Origin: Bacteroidota bacterium
GTDB lineage: Bacteria; Bacteroidota; Bacteroidia; Chitinophagales; Chitinophagaceae
DNA: 64,000 nt
Assembly (NCBI GenBank): GCA_018266775.1
Contig: JAFDZS010000008.1
Location: 124,001 to 188,000 of the forward strand
Direction of reading: 5' to 3'
The notes under the pieces are model-generated. The model made no database searches. It saw nothing but the letters and a program-made list of their open reading frames with translations, and was not told the origin of the DNA. The position numbers were made by a program, and so were the translations under genes. Shown piece by piece: positions 6,988 to 16,386 of the stretch; positions within the stretch are counted from its first letter, which is position 1; each line of letters begins with the position of its first letter.

Positions 6988-9711
6988 TTATTCCGGTTCC
7001 TGGCCCAGCATGAAGGTGAATTTAGCCATTCCTTTCAGGCCGGCACCTGGTGTATACCTGTCAAAACCCACGCCATAGTCAAAGCCAAGCAATCCAAACA
7101 TGGGCAGGAAGAAACGCATACCTAAACCGGCTGAGCGACGCAACTGGAATGGATTGTAACTCTTAAAGTCGTACCAGCCATTGGCGGCTTCAAAAAAAGC
7201 CAAACCATAAATAGTGCTGCTGGCGCTTGTGCTGAATGGATAGCGCAATTCCAGGGTATATTTATTGAAAATGGTGAAGTATTGGTTAGAGGTAACACTT
7301 TCAGGATTAATCTTCGGGTCTGAAGAATTATATACCGGGTAACCCCTGTGTGCAATAATGTCGTAACCCAGTAATGCATAGCTGTTACTTAAACCGGCAT
7401 CGCCCAACTGGAACCTTTCAAATGGCGATATACCCAGTTTGGTTGTATAACGGCCAATGAAACCATATTTTGCTGCCGCTTTCAGCACAAACTGTTTGTT
7501 ATGATCTTCCCCTCTCGCCCTTCCAATAGGAACATACCATTCACCATTGAAACGCCATTTATGAAATTCAGGCAACTCATAAGGGTTAGCGCCACCGGTT
7601 GAAATACCCAATGCCGTGTAAGGCAGTGTAAACTGCCCGCTCAGCATAAAATTGGAGCCGCCTGTTGGGAATATTGGGTTAGGGCCGGCAGAGTTACGCA
7701 CCAAAGCAACTTTTAAACTGATGTTGGTTGATGTTCCGTTGCTTAAGCCGGCAAATATGTTGGCATAATTCCTCAGTTTATATTGCTGTACGCTGAGGGC
7801 ATAAATGAGGTTGAAATAGTCATCGGGCCATTTTAATTGCTTACCCAATGATATGCTGAAGCTGCTGGTTTTTACATAAGAAGTATCTCCCGCTGCTTTG
7901 GAATAACCGCCGGTGATTGGGTCGTAAGTATTGGCATACTTGGTATTGGCATAACCAATGGTAAATGAATTTCTTTTTTTACCGCCCAGCCATGGTTCGG
8001 TAAAGGAGAAATTGTATGAACGGTAAGCTTTACCGTTAGACTGTACCCTGGCACTCAGTTTTTGTCCATCGCCTGAAGGTAACGGATCCCATGTGGAGCG
8101 CTTGGTGATATTTTTTATGGAGAAGTTGTTGAAGGTGATACCCAATGTACCGGTTAAACCGATACCACCGCCAAAACCTGCAGATAACTCCAGCTGATCG
8201 GCAGACTTTTCTTCAATTTCCCAGTTAATGTCCACTGTTCCATTATCTGCATTAGGTACTACCTGTGGATTAATTTTTTCTGCATTGATAAAGCCAAGCT
8301 GGCCCAGCTCCCTTTGTGTACGAATGATATCTGCACGGCTGAATTTTTCACCAGGAATAGTTCTTAATTCACGGCGAATTACATAGTCTTTCGTTTTATC
8401 GTTACCGGAAATAGTGATGTTGCCATAAGTTGCCTGCGGGCCTTCTGTCATCCTTACTTCAAAGTCAATGGTATCGTTGTATACTTTGGTTTCTACGGGG
8501 TCAATACGGTAAAAAAGATATCCATCATCCATGTATAGACTTTGAACATCCCCACCCTCTGCAGAAATTTGTTTACCGAGGCGTTTGTTCAGCAACTCCA
8601 TGTTGTACACATCGCCTTTTTTAATGCCGAGAATAACGTTTAAAATGGAGTCAGAATATTTGGTGTTTCCTTTCCAGGTAATATCACCAAAGTAATACTT
8701 GTTTCCTTCGTTTACTTTCAGGAAAACATTCATGTTGCTCCTTGAGTCATACACCACGGTATCCCCAAGTATGGTTACATCGCGGTATCCCTGTGAGTTA
8801 TAATAATCCAGTACCCGTTCCCTGTCTTCCTGGTATTTTTTATCATTAAATTTTGAGGAGCTTAATTTCAGCCTTACATAAGGATCCAACAACATTTTTG
8901 TTTTGGATAAGGATAAAAATCCTGCGTCGCTGATATAATCTTTAAAGGTTAATTTTTTAGCAGAGTCGCCATAAGGGTTGGGCACCGTGATAGGATAAAG
9001 TGTTATCCTCGCCATTTCTTTAGTACCCTTCATCTGCTTTTTCAGTTTTTGTTCCGATAAGCTTTCGTTGCCACTGAAGTTTAGGGTGTTGATTTTAACC
9101 TTATTGCCTTTATCTACGGTAAATGTGAGTGAAATGGCATTGTTCATCCCGGTCATTAATTCTTCTTTCACGTCTATCTTCACATTCCGGTAACCTTTGT
9201 CTGCAAAAAACTTGCGAATGGCTTCCACCGCACTCAGTTTCATATTTTCCGTTACCACCCGCTCTTTAACAAGGTTAACCTTACCTTCCAGGTCATCTTT
9301 TTCTCCTTTTTTCAAACCAATAAATTTCAATGCAGCCAGGCGGGGCCTTTCGGTTACTTCAAAATGAATGTACAGGTTACGTTCCTCCAGTTTGGTAAAA
9401 GAAATTTCAACGTTAGAGATCAGGTTCTGTTTCCACAATTTTGCTATTGCTTTGCTGAAAATGTCTGTACCGGGAATCATCACTTTATCACCAACTGCAA
9501 TACCGGAAATGGAGATGATCAGGTTTTGATCGAAGGCTTTGGTTCCGCTAACTGTGATGCCGGCAATGGTATATTCTTTGGGCGTTTTGCTGTTAAATAT
9601 GTTGAGCAGTTCAGGATCGATGGATACAGTTGTATCAACCTGCGCCATAACTACCTGGCTGGTGAATACAATAAGCGCAATAAAAAAGATCCTTTTGTAA
9701 ATCAGGTGCAT
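6988..9711 (-). CDS. bamA: Outer membrane protein assembly factor BamA
   Basis: This is a 907-residue Omp85 protein. A signal peptide (FFIALIVFTSQVVMAQ) is followed by POTRA repeats over roughly residues 45-500 and a 16-strand barrel to the end. POTRA marks include GITVSGTKAFDQNLI, KFIGLKKGEKDD and ITISGNDKTKDYVIRREL. The last residues (AKFTFMLGQEPE) close the barrel, slightly atypical in not ending in an aromatic residue. BamA folds and inserts outer-membrane proteins. The ATG at 9711 is chosen over the adjacent TTG. Neighbours uppS and two ompH genes match the conserved Bacteroidota locus. An accessory Bam protein is not encoded here. Confidence 0.95.
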   Translation of the reverse strand: MHLIYKRIFFIALIVFTSQVVMAQVDTTVSIDPELLNIFNSKTPKEYTIAGITVSGTKAFDQNLIISISGIAVGDKVMIPGTDIFSKAIAKLWKQNLISNVEISFTKLEERNLYIHFEVTERPRLAALKFIGLKKGEKDDLEGKVNLVKERVVTENMKLSAVEAIRKFFADKGYRNVKIDVKEELMTGMNNAISLTFTVDKGNKVKINTLNFSGNESLSEQKLKKQMKGTKEMARITLYPITVPNPYGDSAKKLTFKDYISDAGFLSLSKTKMLLDPYVRLKLSSSKFNDKKYQEDRERVLDYYNSQGYRDVTILGDTVVYDSRSNMNVFLKVNEGNKYYFGDITWKGNTKYSDSILNVILGIKKGDVYNMELLNKRLGKQISAEGGDVQSLYMDDGYLFYRIDPVETKVYNDTIDFEVRMTEGPQATYGNITISGNDKTKDYVIRRELRTIPGEKFSRADIIRTQRELGQLGFINAEKINPQVVPNADNGTVDINWEIEEKSADQLELSAGFGGGIGLTGTLGITFNNFSIKNITKRSTWDPLPSGDGQKLSARVQSNGKAYRSYNFSFTEPWLGGKKRNSFTIGYANTKYANTYDPITGGYSKAAGDTSYVKTSSFSISLGKQLKWPDDYFNLIYALSVQQYKLRNYANIFAGLSNGTSTNISLKVALVRNSAGPNPIFPTGGSNFMLSGQFTLPYTALGISTGGANPYELPEFHKWRFNGEWYVPIGRARGEDHNKQFVLKAAAKYGFIGRYTTKLGISPFERFQLGDAGLSNSYALLGYDIIAHRGYPVYNSSDPKINPESVTSNQYFTIFNKYTLELRYPFSTSASSTIYGLAFFEAANGWYDFKSYNPFQLRRSAGLGMRFFLPMFGLLGFDYGVGFDRYTPGAGLKGMAKFTFMLGQEPE

Positions 9712-9810
9712 CAAGTTGGTTTTTTTATGAGCGGCAAATTACCCCCATTAAGTTAAACTATTTGTTAAACCTGCCCTTCTGCAGCGCCATTCCTGCGGGC
9801 GGTTCAGTTG

Positions 9811-10572
9811 TTATTTTTTTGTAATCTCCCCGGTTTGAATTTGCTCGCTGGTTTTCCCAAACCTCCGTTCCCTGCCCTGGTAATCCAGTATGGCTTCATA
9901 CAAATTCTCCTTCCTGAAATCGGGCCACAACGTATTGGTGAAATACAATTCTGCATAAGCCAGCTGATACAGCAGGAAATTACTGATACGGTATTCGCCG
10001 CTGGTTCTGATCATCAGTTCCGGATCGGGAAATTTGCCGGTGCACAGGTATTGCTGTATTAATTCCTGGTTTACTGCTGCAGGTTGAAGTGTGCCTGCTT
10101 TTACATCTTCTGCAATTCTTTTTACAGCGGTATTAATTTCCCAGCGGCTGCTGTAGCTGAGCGCCATTATTAAATTAAGCCCGGTATTGGTGGATGTTTC
10201 CGTAATGGCTTCATTCAGTTCGTTCCTTGCCTGTTCGGGCAACATGCTGGTATCGCCAATTACATGAAGGCGGATGTTATTTTTATTCAGTGTGGGTACT
10301 TCTTTCCTGATCGTGTCAACCAGTAGTTCCATCAGGCCGCTCACTTCATAAGCCGGACGGTCCCAGTTTTCTGTACTGAAAGCGTATAAGGTGAGGTACT
10401 GAATACCTAATTCTGCAGCGCCTTCCACCACATCACGTACACTTTCCACACCATTGAAATGGCCAAACAGGCGGTCTTCTCCCTTCTCTTTTGCCCAACG
10501 GCCATTACCATCCATAATAATGGCAATATGTTTAGGTAAACGTTGTATATCGATTTTATCCTTAAGGCTCAT
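9811..10572 (-). CDS. uppS: Isoprenyl transferase (undecaprenyl diphosphate synthase)
   Basis: This cis-prenyltransferase makes the undecaprenyl diphosphate carrier for cell-wall and O-antigen sugars. The ATG at 10572 gives 253 residues, starting MSLKDKIDIQRLP; a GTG at 10590 lies within a hairpin and is unlikely. Signatures are IAIIMDGNGRWAKEK (catalytic Asp, diphosphate loop), LYAFSTENWDRP, and RTSGEYRISNFLLYQLAYAE in the C-terminal third. The family is cytosolic and membrane-associated. It lies 100 bases before bamA and has its own candidate promoter, separating it from the upstream T9SS gene. Confidence 0.95.
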   Translation of the reverse strand: MSLKDKIDIQRLPKHIAIIMDGNGRWAKEKGEDRLFGHFNGVESVRDVVEGAAELGIQYLTLYAFSTENWDRPAYEVSGLMELLVDTIRKEVPTLNKNNIRLHVIGDTSMLPEQARNELNEAITETSTNTGLNLIMALSYSSRWEINTAVKRIAEDVKAGTLQPAAVNQELIQQYLCTGKFPDPELMIRTSGEYRISNFLLYQLAYAELYFTNTLWPDFRKENLYEAILDYQGRERRFGKTSEQIQTGEITKK

Positions 10573-10580
10573 AAAAGAGT

Positions 10581-10617
10581 AGTCAGGCACAGGGCCTGAC
10601 TTTGGGCTGCAAAAGTA
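10581..10617 (-). promoter_or_regulatory. uppS promoter -7 box and leader hairpin
   Basis: TACTTTTG at 10617-10610 (minus strand) matches TAnnTTTG; no good TTTG lies upstream at the right spacing. Just past the predicted start of transcription is a perfect 8-bp stem AGTCAGGC/GCCTGACT (10581-10588 with 10594-10601) that ends eight bases before the ATG. It could be a leader structure or a weak terminator for the upstream gene. Confidence 0.4.
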
Positions 10618-10653
10618 ATAAATTTAGTTGGAATAAGTGTTTAAATGCTGAAC

Positions 10654-13600
10654 TCAAAGCTTAACCACTTTACCCTGCTGTACCTGGCCATTTATTACAG
10701 CCCTGTACAGGTACATGCCCGGTGTGGCACTGGTGATATTGAACTGACGGGTGTTCTTAAAACTCCCCACCAGCGTGCCCTGTGTGTTATACACGTTGAT
10801 CTCATCTGCCATGGCAATACTCCCGTTTTGCATACAATTAAATATGCCTGTTGATGGATTGGGATACATTGTCACCTGCGCTACGGCTACGCCGCCGGCA
10901 CAGGATTCTTTGTCATCCAGGTAATTCTTATCATCTGCCAATACACGGCTGTAAGTACAACCACCGGCATTGGTTAATGTAATCGTTGCATTTGCAGAAA
11001 TGTTTGCAGGCAGGTCAATTACAGATTGATTGCTGTACTGCAATTTACTGGTGGCATCCGTTACCTGCCATGTTAAACCCTGTGCAGGTGCAGTAGTGGT
11101 AAGCCTTGTGATACAGGTACCATTTTTATTGATCACACTGATGCCGAAAACTGATGCCGAACAAGATAACCTTGATGCTGTCCAAAGTGAATTACTGATA
11201 TTTACAAACTGCATATTGTATTGCGCCATATTGGTTACCTGCCAGAATGTTCCTGCTGCTCCTCCAGGAATATCCAGTACCATCAGTGATGAATCAGTTG
11301 CATCGGCATAATGTAACTGCACTGCTTTTCCATTTTGATCTTTTATTGCAAACACTTTATTGATGGCCTCTTCGGTGGCATATTTACCATCTGAATAGCT
11401 GCTTACATTACAATAAATTTTATCGATCCCTGCCGGTATATAAAAATAACCGGGCAGGCTGCTGATATCATCGCGGTAGCTTTCTGTTTTATTTCCCAAA
11501 AACTGGCCACTCTTATAAAAATAATTACCGTTGGTGGTGATGCTGATATTTACTGATGATTTGTATTTGGAAACAATGGTGAGCACATAGTTACCCGCTT
11601 GCGGCAGGTCTACTTTAAATGTACCACCCTTGCTGGTATTATCTATACTGAAATCCTTTACCACCTGCAGTGCTTTATCTGCAGATTCCACTTCAAAATT
11701 GATGTACCCTTTTCCAGCCATGTCAAACGTTGGCGTATACTGTACACTGAAACTGCCTGCTGATGGCGCAACAATATTAAAAGTGGTTTTGTTGTAATAG
11801 TTGATACCGTTGGTGTACATGATCTTTGCATTGATCTTTGCCAGCGGTGCAATATTGCCTGCTTTAAATTGCTGTTGTACATACGCAGGTGTTAAAATAG
11901 CAAACTGATCTTGTTTACCTGCATATAAACTAACATCCTGCTGAAAATTATTATCTGCTTCTGCTGCGCTCAGTAAAGGCAATGCGCCGCCCTGGTATGC
12001 AGTTCCGTTCACCACATTGTATTTAGTATAGAAATCGCTGGTGTTACCATATTTGCTTACAATGGTGGCAATCATATAATAACTGTTTACCAGTTGCATT
12101 TTGTTGGTTTTTGCTAGGTAAATGCACAGGGCACCGTCTCTATCTGCCTTGCTGCCTGATTTATCCTGGTCGTTATTTGCCAAATTATAATACAATACCA
12201 TATAGTGCAGGTATGCTTTTAACTCACGCAATCTTTCTTTTACAACAGCAGGTGCATTTTGTGTTTGCTGGTCGGCCGTTTGTAATAAGCGGATGTACGA
12301 AGGAATGGTATACCTGTCTGGCAGTGTTTCTTCTTCGCCCCAAAGTGTAACCAGTTTATATATTGTTGTGCTGGCAGCACCAAACATGTTATTGCAAAAC
12401 TCATGCAGGGTACTGTCTACTTCAATATTATCTTTCAGGAAACTATTGGCTGCCAGCAACACTGGTAAACTTCCAAATTTTGCGGGTGATGCTTCCCACA
12501 TTACCCCCTGCGATTTTTTATCTTTTGCTATTTGCAGTGCAGCCTTAATATCACTCCATTTAAAAGCCGGTGTTTCACCGCTCCAGTTAGAGAGGTTTAA
12601 ATATAAATATTCTGATACATTGGAATAACGGTTGTACCACCTGTTACGCAGGCCATTGGTGCTGCTTTCCATTTGGTATACTGTGGGTATCAACTGCACA
12701 TCAATATTGTTGTTGATGCTGATATTGGCTGATGGCACATCGGCATGACCGGAATAAGCATATAACTGGAAACGTTTGCCGGGGTATTTGCCAAGTAAAC
12801 TTTCAGCTACATAATTGGCTAACGTAAAATGCTGGTCGCTTTCTTTTGGATAATCTTCTGCTGTACAGGTTTCATTGTCTTTTGAATTGCCAAATTTTGC
12901 ACCGTCTGGCACTTCCAGTCCGATATAATCATAGTTATACCTGTAATTCCTGTAAATATTCGTATATAGCGTACTGTTAGTAAATATGTTGTTTTGATAC
13001 TGCGTGTATTTTTGTTCTAACGAAGTTGCCCACAATTCCTTTGCAGCAGGGTTAAAAATATCTGGCACAGACTGGTAGTTAGCCTGCCTGGATCCATTGT
13101 AATTGGCTACATAACATGGATTATTTTGTAATGCGGTCATGTAAGTCCCGTTCATCATATCGTCCCTGTGGCCGGTAAAACGGGAAGCACCCATCATACC
13201 GTTGCGGCGTTGGTACAAAGCCCAGTTGTGACCATTATCTCCAAAATAATTATCCCAGCTGTAAGCCGGATTATTATCCATGACCCAGCGGTTATGCCCG
13301 CCGCTGATGAACCATGTTTTATAAATATAACTGCAGGTAAATGTGGTATCTGTTTTTTGATACGCGGTATTCATTGATGGGATGATTTCCCAAATAGAGC
13401 CGGGCTGATAAAAACGAAAACCCAGTTGGTGCAGGTATTGATACAAACCAAAATGCAAACCATTATCGCTGTAAGCAGAAAACCTGATATAGGAATGACC
13501 GTCACACGCTACTTTGCATGCCTGGTTATCGCTGATGGTGGCATCATAAATAAATACAATCCCTGCTGAAGGAATATTTGTATACGACTGCGTAACGAAA

Positions 13601-13764
13601 TGACTGCCGGGGATACTTTGCTGTAATAAAGATGCTGCATCTTCTGCAGTTGCTTTCAACAACTGGGAAGCCTGGGCCGGATAGTACACTGTTTGCGCTT
13701 TTGCCATATGCAAAAAACACAGGGTTATTACTGCGGTAATAACACAGTTGCGAATGAACGCCAT
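10654..13764 (-). CDS. T9SS-exported GH67-N/DUF4838-like protein
   Basis: This 1036-residue protein has a signal peptide (VITAVITLCFLHMAKAQ). An N-terminal domain contains SDNGLHFGLYQYLHQLGFRF, a pattern of the alpha-glucuronidase-type N-terminal domain that often precedes DUF4838. A large central region follows (~140-600), with Trp, Tyr and Asn typical of glycan-binding barrels, then beta-rich modules, and a T9SS type A tail starting at VTMYPNPSTGIF and ending GMYLYRAVINGQVQQGKVVKL-like. I infer a cell-surface or secreted carbohydrate-acting protein; the activity is not known. It lies between uppS and porG, genes that are neighbours in other Bacteroidota. Confidence 0.72.
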   Translation of the reverse strand: MAFIRNCVITAVITLCFLHMAKAQTVYYPAQASQLLKATAEDAASLLQQSIPGSHFVTQSYTNIPSAGIVFIYDATISDNQACKVACDGHSYIRFSAYSDNGLHFGLYQYLHQLGFRFYQPGSIWEIIPSMNTAYQKTDTTFTCSYIYKTWFISGGHNRWVMDNNPAYSWDNYFGDNGHNWALYQRRNGMMGASRFTGHRDDMMNGTYMTALQNNPCYVANYNGSRQANYQSVPDIFNPAAKELWATSLEQKYTQYQNNIFTNSTLYTNIYRNYRYNYDYIGLEVPDGAKFGNSKDNETCTAEDYPKESDQHFTLANYVAESLLGKYPGKRFQLYAYSGHADVPSANISINNNIDVQLIPTVYQMESSTNGLRNRWYNRYSNVSEYLYLNLSNWSGETPAFKWSDIKAALQIAKDKKSQGVMWEASPAKFGSLPVLLAANSFLKDNIEVDSTLHEFCNNMFGAASTTIYKLVTLWGEEETLPDRYTIPSYIRLLQTADQQTQNAPAVVKERLRELKAYLHYMVLYYNLANNDQDKSGSKADRDGALCIYLAKTNKMQLVNSYYMIATIVSKYGNTSDFYTKYNVVNGTAYQGGALPLLSAAEADNNFQQDVSLYAGKQDQFAILTPAYVQQQFKAGNIAPLAKINAKIMYTNGINYYNKTTFNIVAPSAGSFSVQYTPTFDMAGKGYINFEVESADKALQVVKDFSIDNTSKGGTFKVDLPQAGNYVLTIVSKYKSSVNISITTNGNYFYKSGQFLGNKTESYRDDISSLPGYFYIPAGIDKIYCNVSSYSDGKYATEEAINKVFAIKDQNGKAVQLHYADATDSSLMVLDIPGGAAGTFWQVTNMAQYNMQFVNISNSLWTASRLSCSASVFGISVINKNGTCITRLTTTAPAQGLTWQVTDATSKLQYSNQSVIDLPANISANATITLTNAGGCTYSRVLADDKNYLDDKESCAGGVAVAQVTMYPNPSTGIFNCMQNGSIAMADEINVYNTQGTLVGSFKNTRQFNITSATPGMYLYRAVINGQVQQGKVVKL

Positions 13765-13939
13765 AGTTGTTCTTGTTAGTGATGAGATAAACTATGGTTT
13801 CATCACAGAAAAAAAGGATTCTTGCTTGCGTTGTTCGCAGGATTCGGGAACTATAATCTTTGGTGCTGTATGAAAGTGATGAAGCAATGCATCACTTATT
13901 TATTTGGAGGAGATGTAAAAATAATAATTTTTTTGTAAG

Positions 13940-13974
13940 AAAAAAATAATAGCCCCGGAATTTTCGGGGCTATT
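13940..13974 (-). terminator. Intrinsic terminator after the porG-like gene
   Basis: A perfect 10-bp stem AATAGCCCCG/CGGGGCTATT (13948-13957 with 13965-13974) is followed on the minus strand by ATTTTTT. It lies 21 bases past the porG-like stop and closes the GNAT-yicC-gldH-porG unit. The rest of the 13765-13995 gap holds no recognised gene. Confidence 0.85.
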
Positions 13975-13995
13975 TATATAATAATATTCTACTTT

Positions 13996-14850
13996 TTACT
14001 TAGCGCTTGGGCAGCGGTAACTGCTGATATTGAAGGTGATACCCACTTCTGCAATTATATACTGGTCTTTTTGTTTACTGTACCCTCTCTGCCTTCCTTC
14101 CACCCCCAGCACATTATTGGGATCCAGTTCGTAAGATCTGTCCTGCAGTAAAGCTGCCGTTGAAGGCTGCCCGTTGGGTAAAGTTGGAAAACGGCCTGCA
14201 CCAATATAAGTGGTGCTTACATCATCTAAATAATCAGTAGTGGTAAAGCGTTGCGCTATTTCAAATGAAAGGTTTACTTTTTCTGATATATTATATTTAA
14301 CCCCTGCACCCAACGGAAAACAAAATGCCATAGTGCTGTACTGCCTTCTTCCTTTATATCCTAACGTTTGACCTTCTGTACCCAATGGGCGCAAAAATAC
14401 TTTTTGCCCGTTGAGGTATGCATAGGGGTCGAAACTGAAAACACCGGCACCCAATGTTACATAAGGAGTAAATGAATGTTCAGGGTCTCCGGGTATAAAC
14501 TTGAAAAAATTAAAATCGCCCTGCAGAGAAAGCTCCCATACATTAGTATTAAAGCTCAGGTTCCTGGTGCGCTGGTAATCATTCTTACTATATATATCAC
14601 TATATCCCAACTGGGCATAGTGAGCTGCGATGCGCAGGCCGGTATAATCGCCAAATTGTTTGCGGAAAAATATTCCTAATGCAGGTTTGGGCCTGTTGAT
14701 GGCGGCCCTGGTATTTAAATCGCCAAAATAATGCGCTGCACCGGCCGTAATGCCAAACTCTCCCTGCTGTACATAATCGTACCTTTGGGCAGCAGCCCGG
14801 TTAACCAACACAACTGAAAACAATATGATAAGGACAGATAATTTTTTCAT
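13996..14850 (-). CDS. PorG-like outer-membrane beta-barrel protein (DUF6089 type)
   Basis: The ATG at 14850 gives 284 residues with a signal peptide (KKLSVLIILFSVVLVNRAAA); the longer ORF start lacks support. The mature protein opens with QGEFGITAGAAHYFGDLNTR and has alternating strands ending in YIIAEVGITFNIS, a small outer-membrane barrel. In Porphyromonas gingivalis, PorG lies directly beside uppS, bamA and two ompH genes and is an outer-membrane partner of the T9SS PorK/N ring. Here the gene is in the same neighbourhood but separated from uppS by one 3.1-kb gene. With gldH beside it, a role in T9SS is a reasonable inference. The symbol is withheld because assignment rests on context and family resemblance. 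Confidence 0.75.
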   Translation of the reverse strand: MKKLSVLIILFSVVLVNRAAAQRYDYVQQGEFGITAGAAHYFGDLNTRAAINRPKPALGIFFRKQFGDYTGLRIAAHYAQLGYSDIYSKNDYQRTRNLSFNTNVWELSLQGDFNFFKFIPGDPEHSFTPYVTLGAGVFSFDPYAYLNGQKVFLRPLGTEGQTLGYKGRRQYSTMAFCFPLGAGVKYNISEKVNLSFEIAQRFTTTDYLDDVSTTYIGAGRFPTLPNGQPSTAALLQDRSYELDPNNVLGVEGRQRGYSKQKDQYIIAEVGITFNISSYRCPSAK

Positions 14851-14928
14851 AATACGCAAAATACAGAATTGTTTTGTTAAAACGATCATGGCTCCGTAAC
14901 TGGTACGTGAATTTTCCATTTTAGCATT

Positions 14929-15411
14929 TTATTGCTTTTCTAACCGGAGGCCGGCACTCATTACAGCGGGCAAAGGATCGTCCCGCATGATTTGTGTGAT
15001 GGTAAAATTATAATTTCCCGGTTTCTTAAATCTTACAGCCTGGTTAAACAGTAACTGCCTGATTTCCCAGATGTCATTCATTCCGGTACCCATCCAGCCT
15101 GTGGCATCGCTGCCCAATTGCATATCTACTTTTTGGTAGTGCATACTGTCTGCCGGTGGCTGAATGCCCACATTCAACCATATATTATTATATTGGTACG
15201 CATCGGTATGGCGTAATACCAGGTAAGTGGTATAGGCAGAAGCTGTATCAGTAATAGTAAAACTTCCTTTTACTTCAAAGCTGCTCTTCCAGTTATAGCC
15301 GGGAATGGTGGTATCTTTTTCAAATACATTAATCTGTGTGCAGGATGTAAGCCGGAACAATAAAAAAACTACTGCCAGTTTGATGATATAAGATGTGGGT
15401 TTCAATTTCAT
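14929..15411 (-). CDS. gldH: Gliding motility lipoprotein GldH
   Basis: This 160-residue lipoprotein has a signal ending LFRLTSC, a good lipobox. Mature residues INVFEKDTTIPGYNWKSSF and the later MGTGMNDIWEIRQLLFN are the conserved GldH segments. GldH is needed for gliding in Flavobacterium johnsoniae and is retained in many non-gliding Bacteroidota with T9SS. It lies 48 bases after yicC and 78 bases before the porG-like gene on the same strand, so a shared transcript is likely. Whether this organism glides cannot be told from this window. Confidence 0.87.
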   Translation of the reverse strand: MKLKPTSYIIKLAVVFLLFRLTSCTQINVFEKDTTIPGYNWKSSFEVKGSFTITDTASAYTTYLVLRHTDAYQYNNIWLNVGIQPPADSMHYQKVDMQLGSDATGWMGTGMNDIWEIRQLLFNQAVRFKKPGNYNFTITQIMRDDPLPAVMSAGLRLEKQ

Positions 15412-15459
15412 AATGCGGAATAAAGTTACAACTTGCGCCGGAGGATTGTAGTGCGTTTG

Positions 15460-16335
15460 TTACAGTACATTTAATACCTGTTCTTTTGCTTTTTCCAGTT
15501 CGTCTTTCATTTTCACCACGCATTTCTGAATATCTGCATCGTAAGCTTTGCTTCCGGTGGTGTTGATCTCTCTTCCTATTTCCTGTAAAATAAAAGATAG
15601 TTTTTTCCCTTTGCCTTCTTCTGTTTCTGCCAGTATGGTTTTAAAATATTCGCAATGCTGGCGCAGGCGGATCTGTTCTTCATGAATATCTATTTTCTCC
15701 ATGTAGTAAATCAGCTCCTGTTCCATCCTGTTGTTATCTATATTTTCTTTACCTACATATTTTTCCAGCAGCTGTTTAATTTCGTCTACAATTCTTTCTT
15801 TACGCAGGGGTTCCAGTTTCAATATGGCTTCTTCCTGTTCTTTAATATTTTCTATCCGTTCACGCAGGTCTTTTTCCAGGCCCGAACCTTCTTCCACCCG
15901 GTGCTGGTTCAAATTGTTGAGTGCAGTTATCAATACTTTTTTAAATTCTGCAAAATCATTTTCTGCCAGTACATCATTAGCCGGTGTTACCACTTCTGGC
16001 AAACGCAATAAAGCGCTGAGTACTGAATTGGTGTCAATTTTTAATTCTGCTGCCAGCACTTCTATCTGTTTGTAATATGCTTTGATGAGATCGGTATTAA
16101 TGTTTACCGGTTTGGTGGTGCCGTTTTGTTTAATGTTAATAAAACAATCTATTGTACCGCGGCCCAAATGTTCCTGCAAAATATTCCTGATTTCAAATTC
16201 GTACGGCCTTAACAATGCAGGCAGCTTTAACTGCAGTTCCAGTTGTTTTCCATTAAGCGCTTTAATCTCAACCAAAAAAGTTTTTTCATTGAAGGTTTGT
16301 TCTGCGCTTCCAAAACCCGTCATTGACTTAAGCAT
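15460..16335 (-). CDS. YicC/YloC family endoribonuclease
   Basis: This 291-residue protein starts MLKSMTGFGSAEQTF, the invariant start of the YicC family. It contains the N-terminal domain (ALNGKQLELQLKLP) and the C-terminal DUF1732 domain (DIHEEQIRLRQHCEYF; EIGREINTTGSKAYD). Members are cytosolic oligomeric endoribonucleases; the E. coli protein acts in decay of the small RNA RyhB. It is co-directional with gldH and the GNAT gene. In many Bacteroidota yicC precedes gmk, which is not found here. Confidence 0.92.
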   Translation of the reverse strand: MLKSMTGFGSAEQTFNEKTFLVEIKALNGKQLELQLKLPALLRPYEFEIRNILQEHLGRGTIDCFINIKQNGTTKPVNINTDLIKAYYKQIEVLAAELKIDTNSVLSALLRLPEVVTPANDVLAENDFAEFKKVLITALNNLNQHRVEEGSGLEKDLRERIENIKEQEEAILKLEPLRKERIVDEIKQLLEKYVGKENIDNNRMEQELIYYMEKIDIHEEQIRLRQHCEYFKTILAETEEGKGKKLSFILQEIGREINTTGSKAYDADIQKCVVKMKDELEKAKEQVLNVL

Positions 16336-16386
16336 ATACCTGTATTTAGTGTTGCAAGATAATAATATTAACCGTTAGATAAGAAG

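Noticed and set aside
10581-10601. Leader hairpin of uppS as a riboswitch
   Set aside because: A single 8-bp stem-loop with no further conserved structure; it is more likely a simple leader hairpin or weak terminator.
14851-14919. N-terminal extension of the porG-like gene
   Set aside because: The ATG at 14850 starts a normal signal peptide; the extra 23 residues would place it internally.
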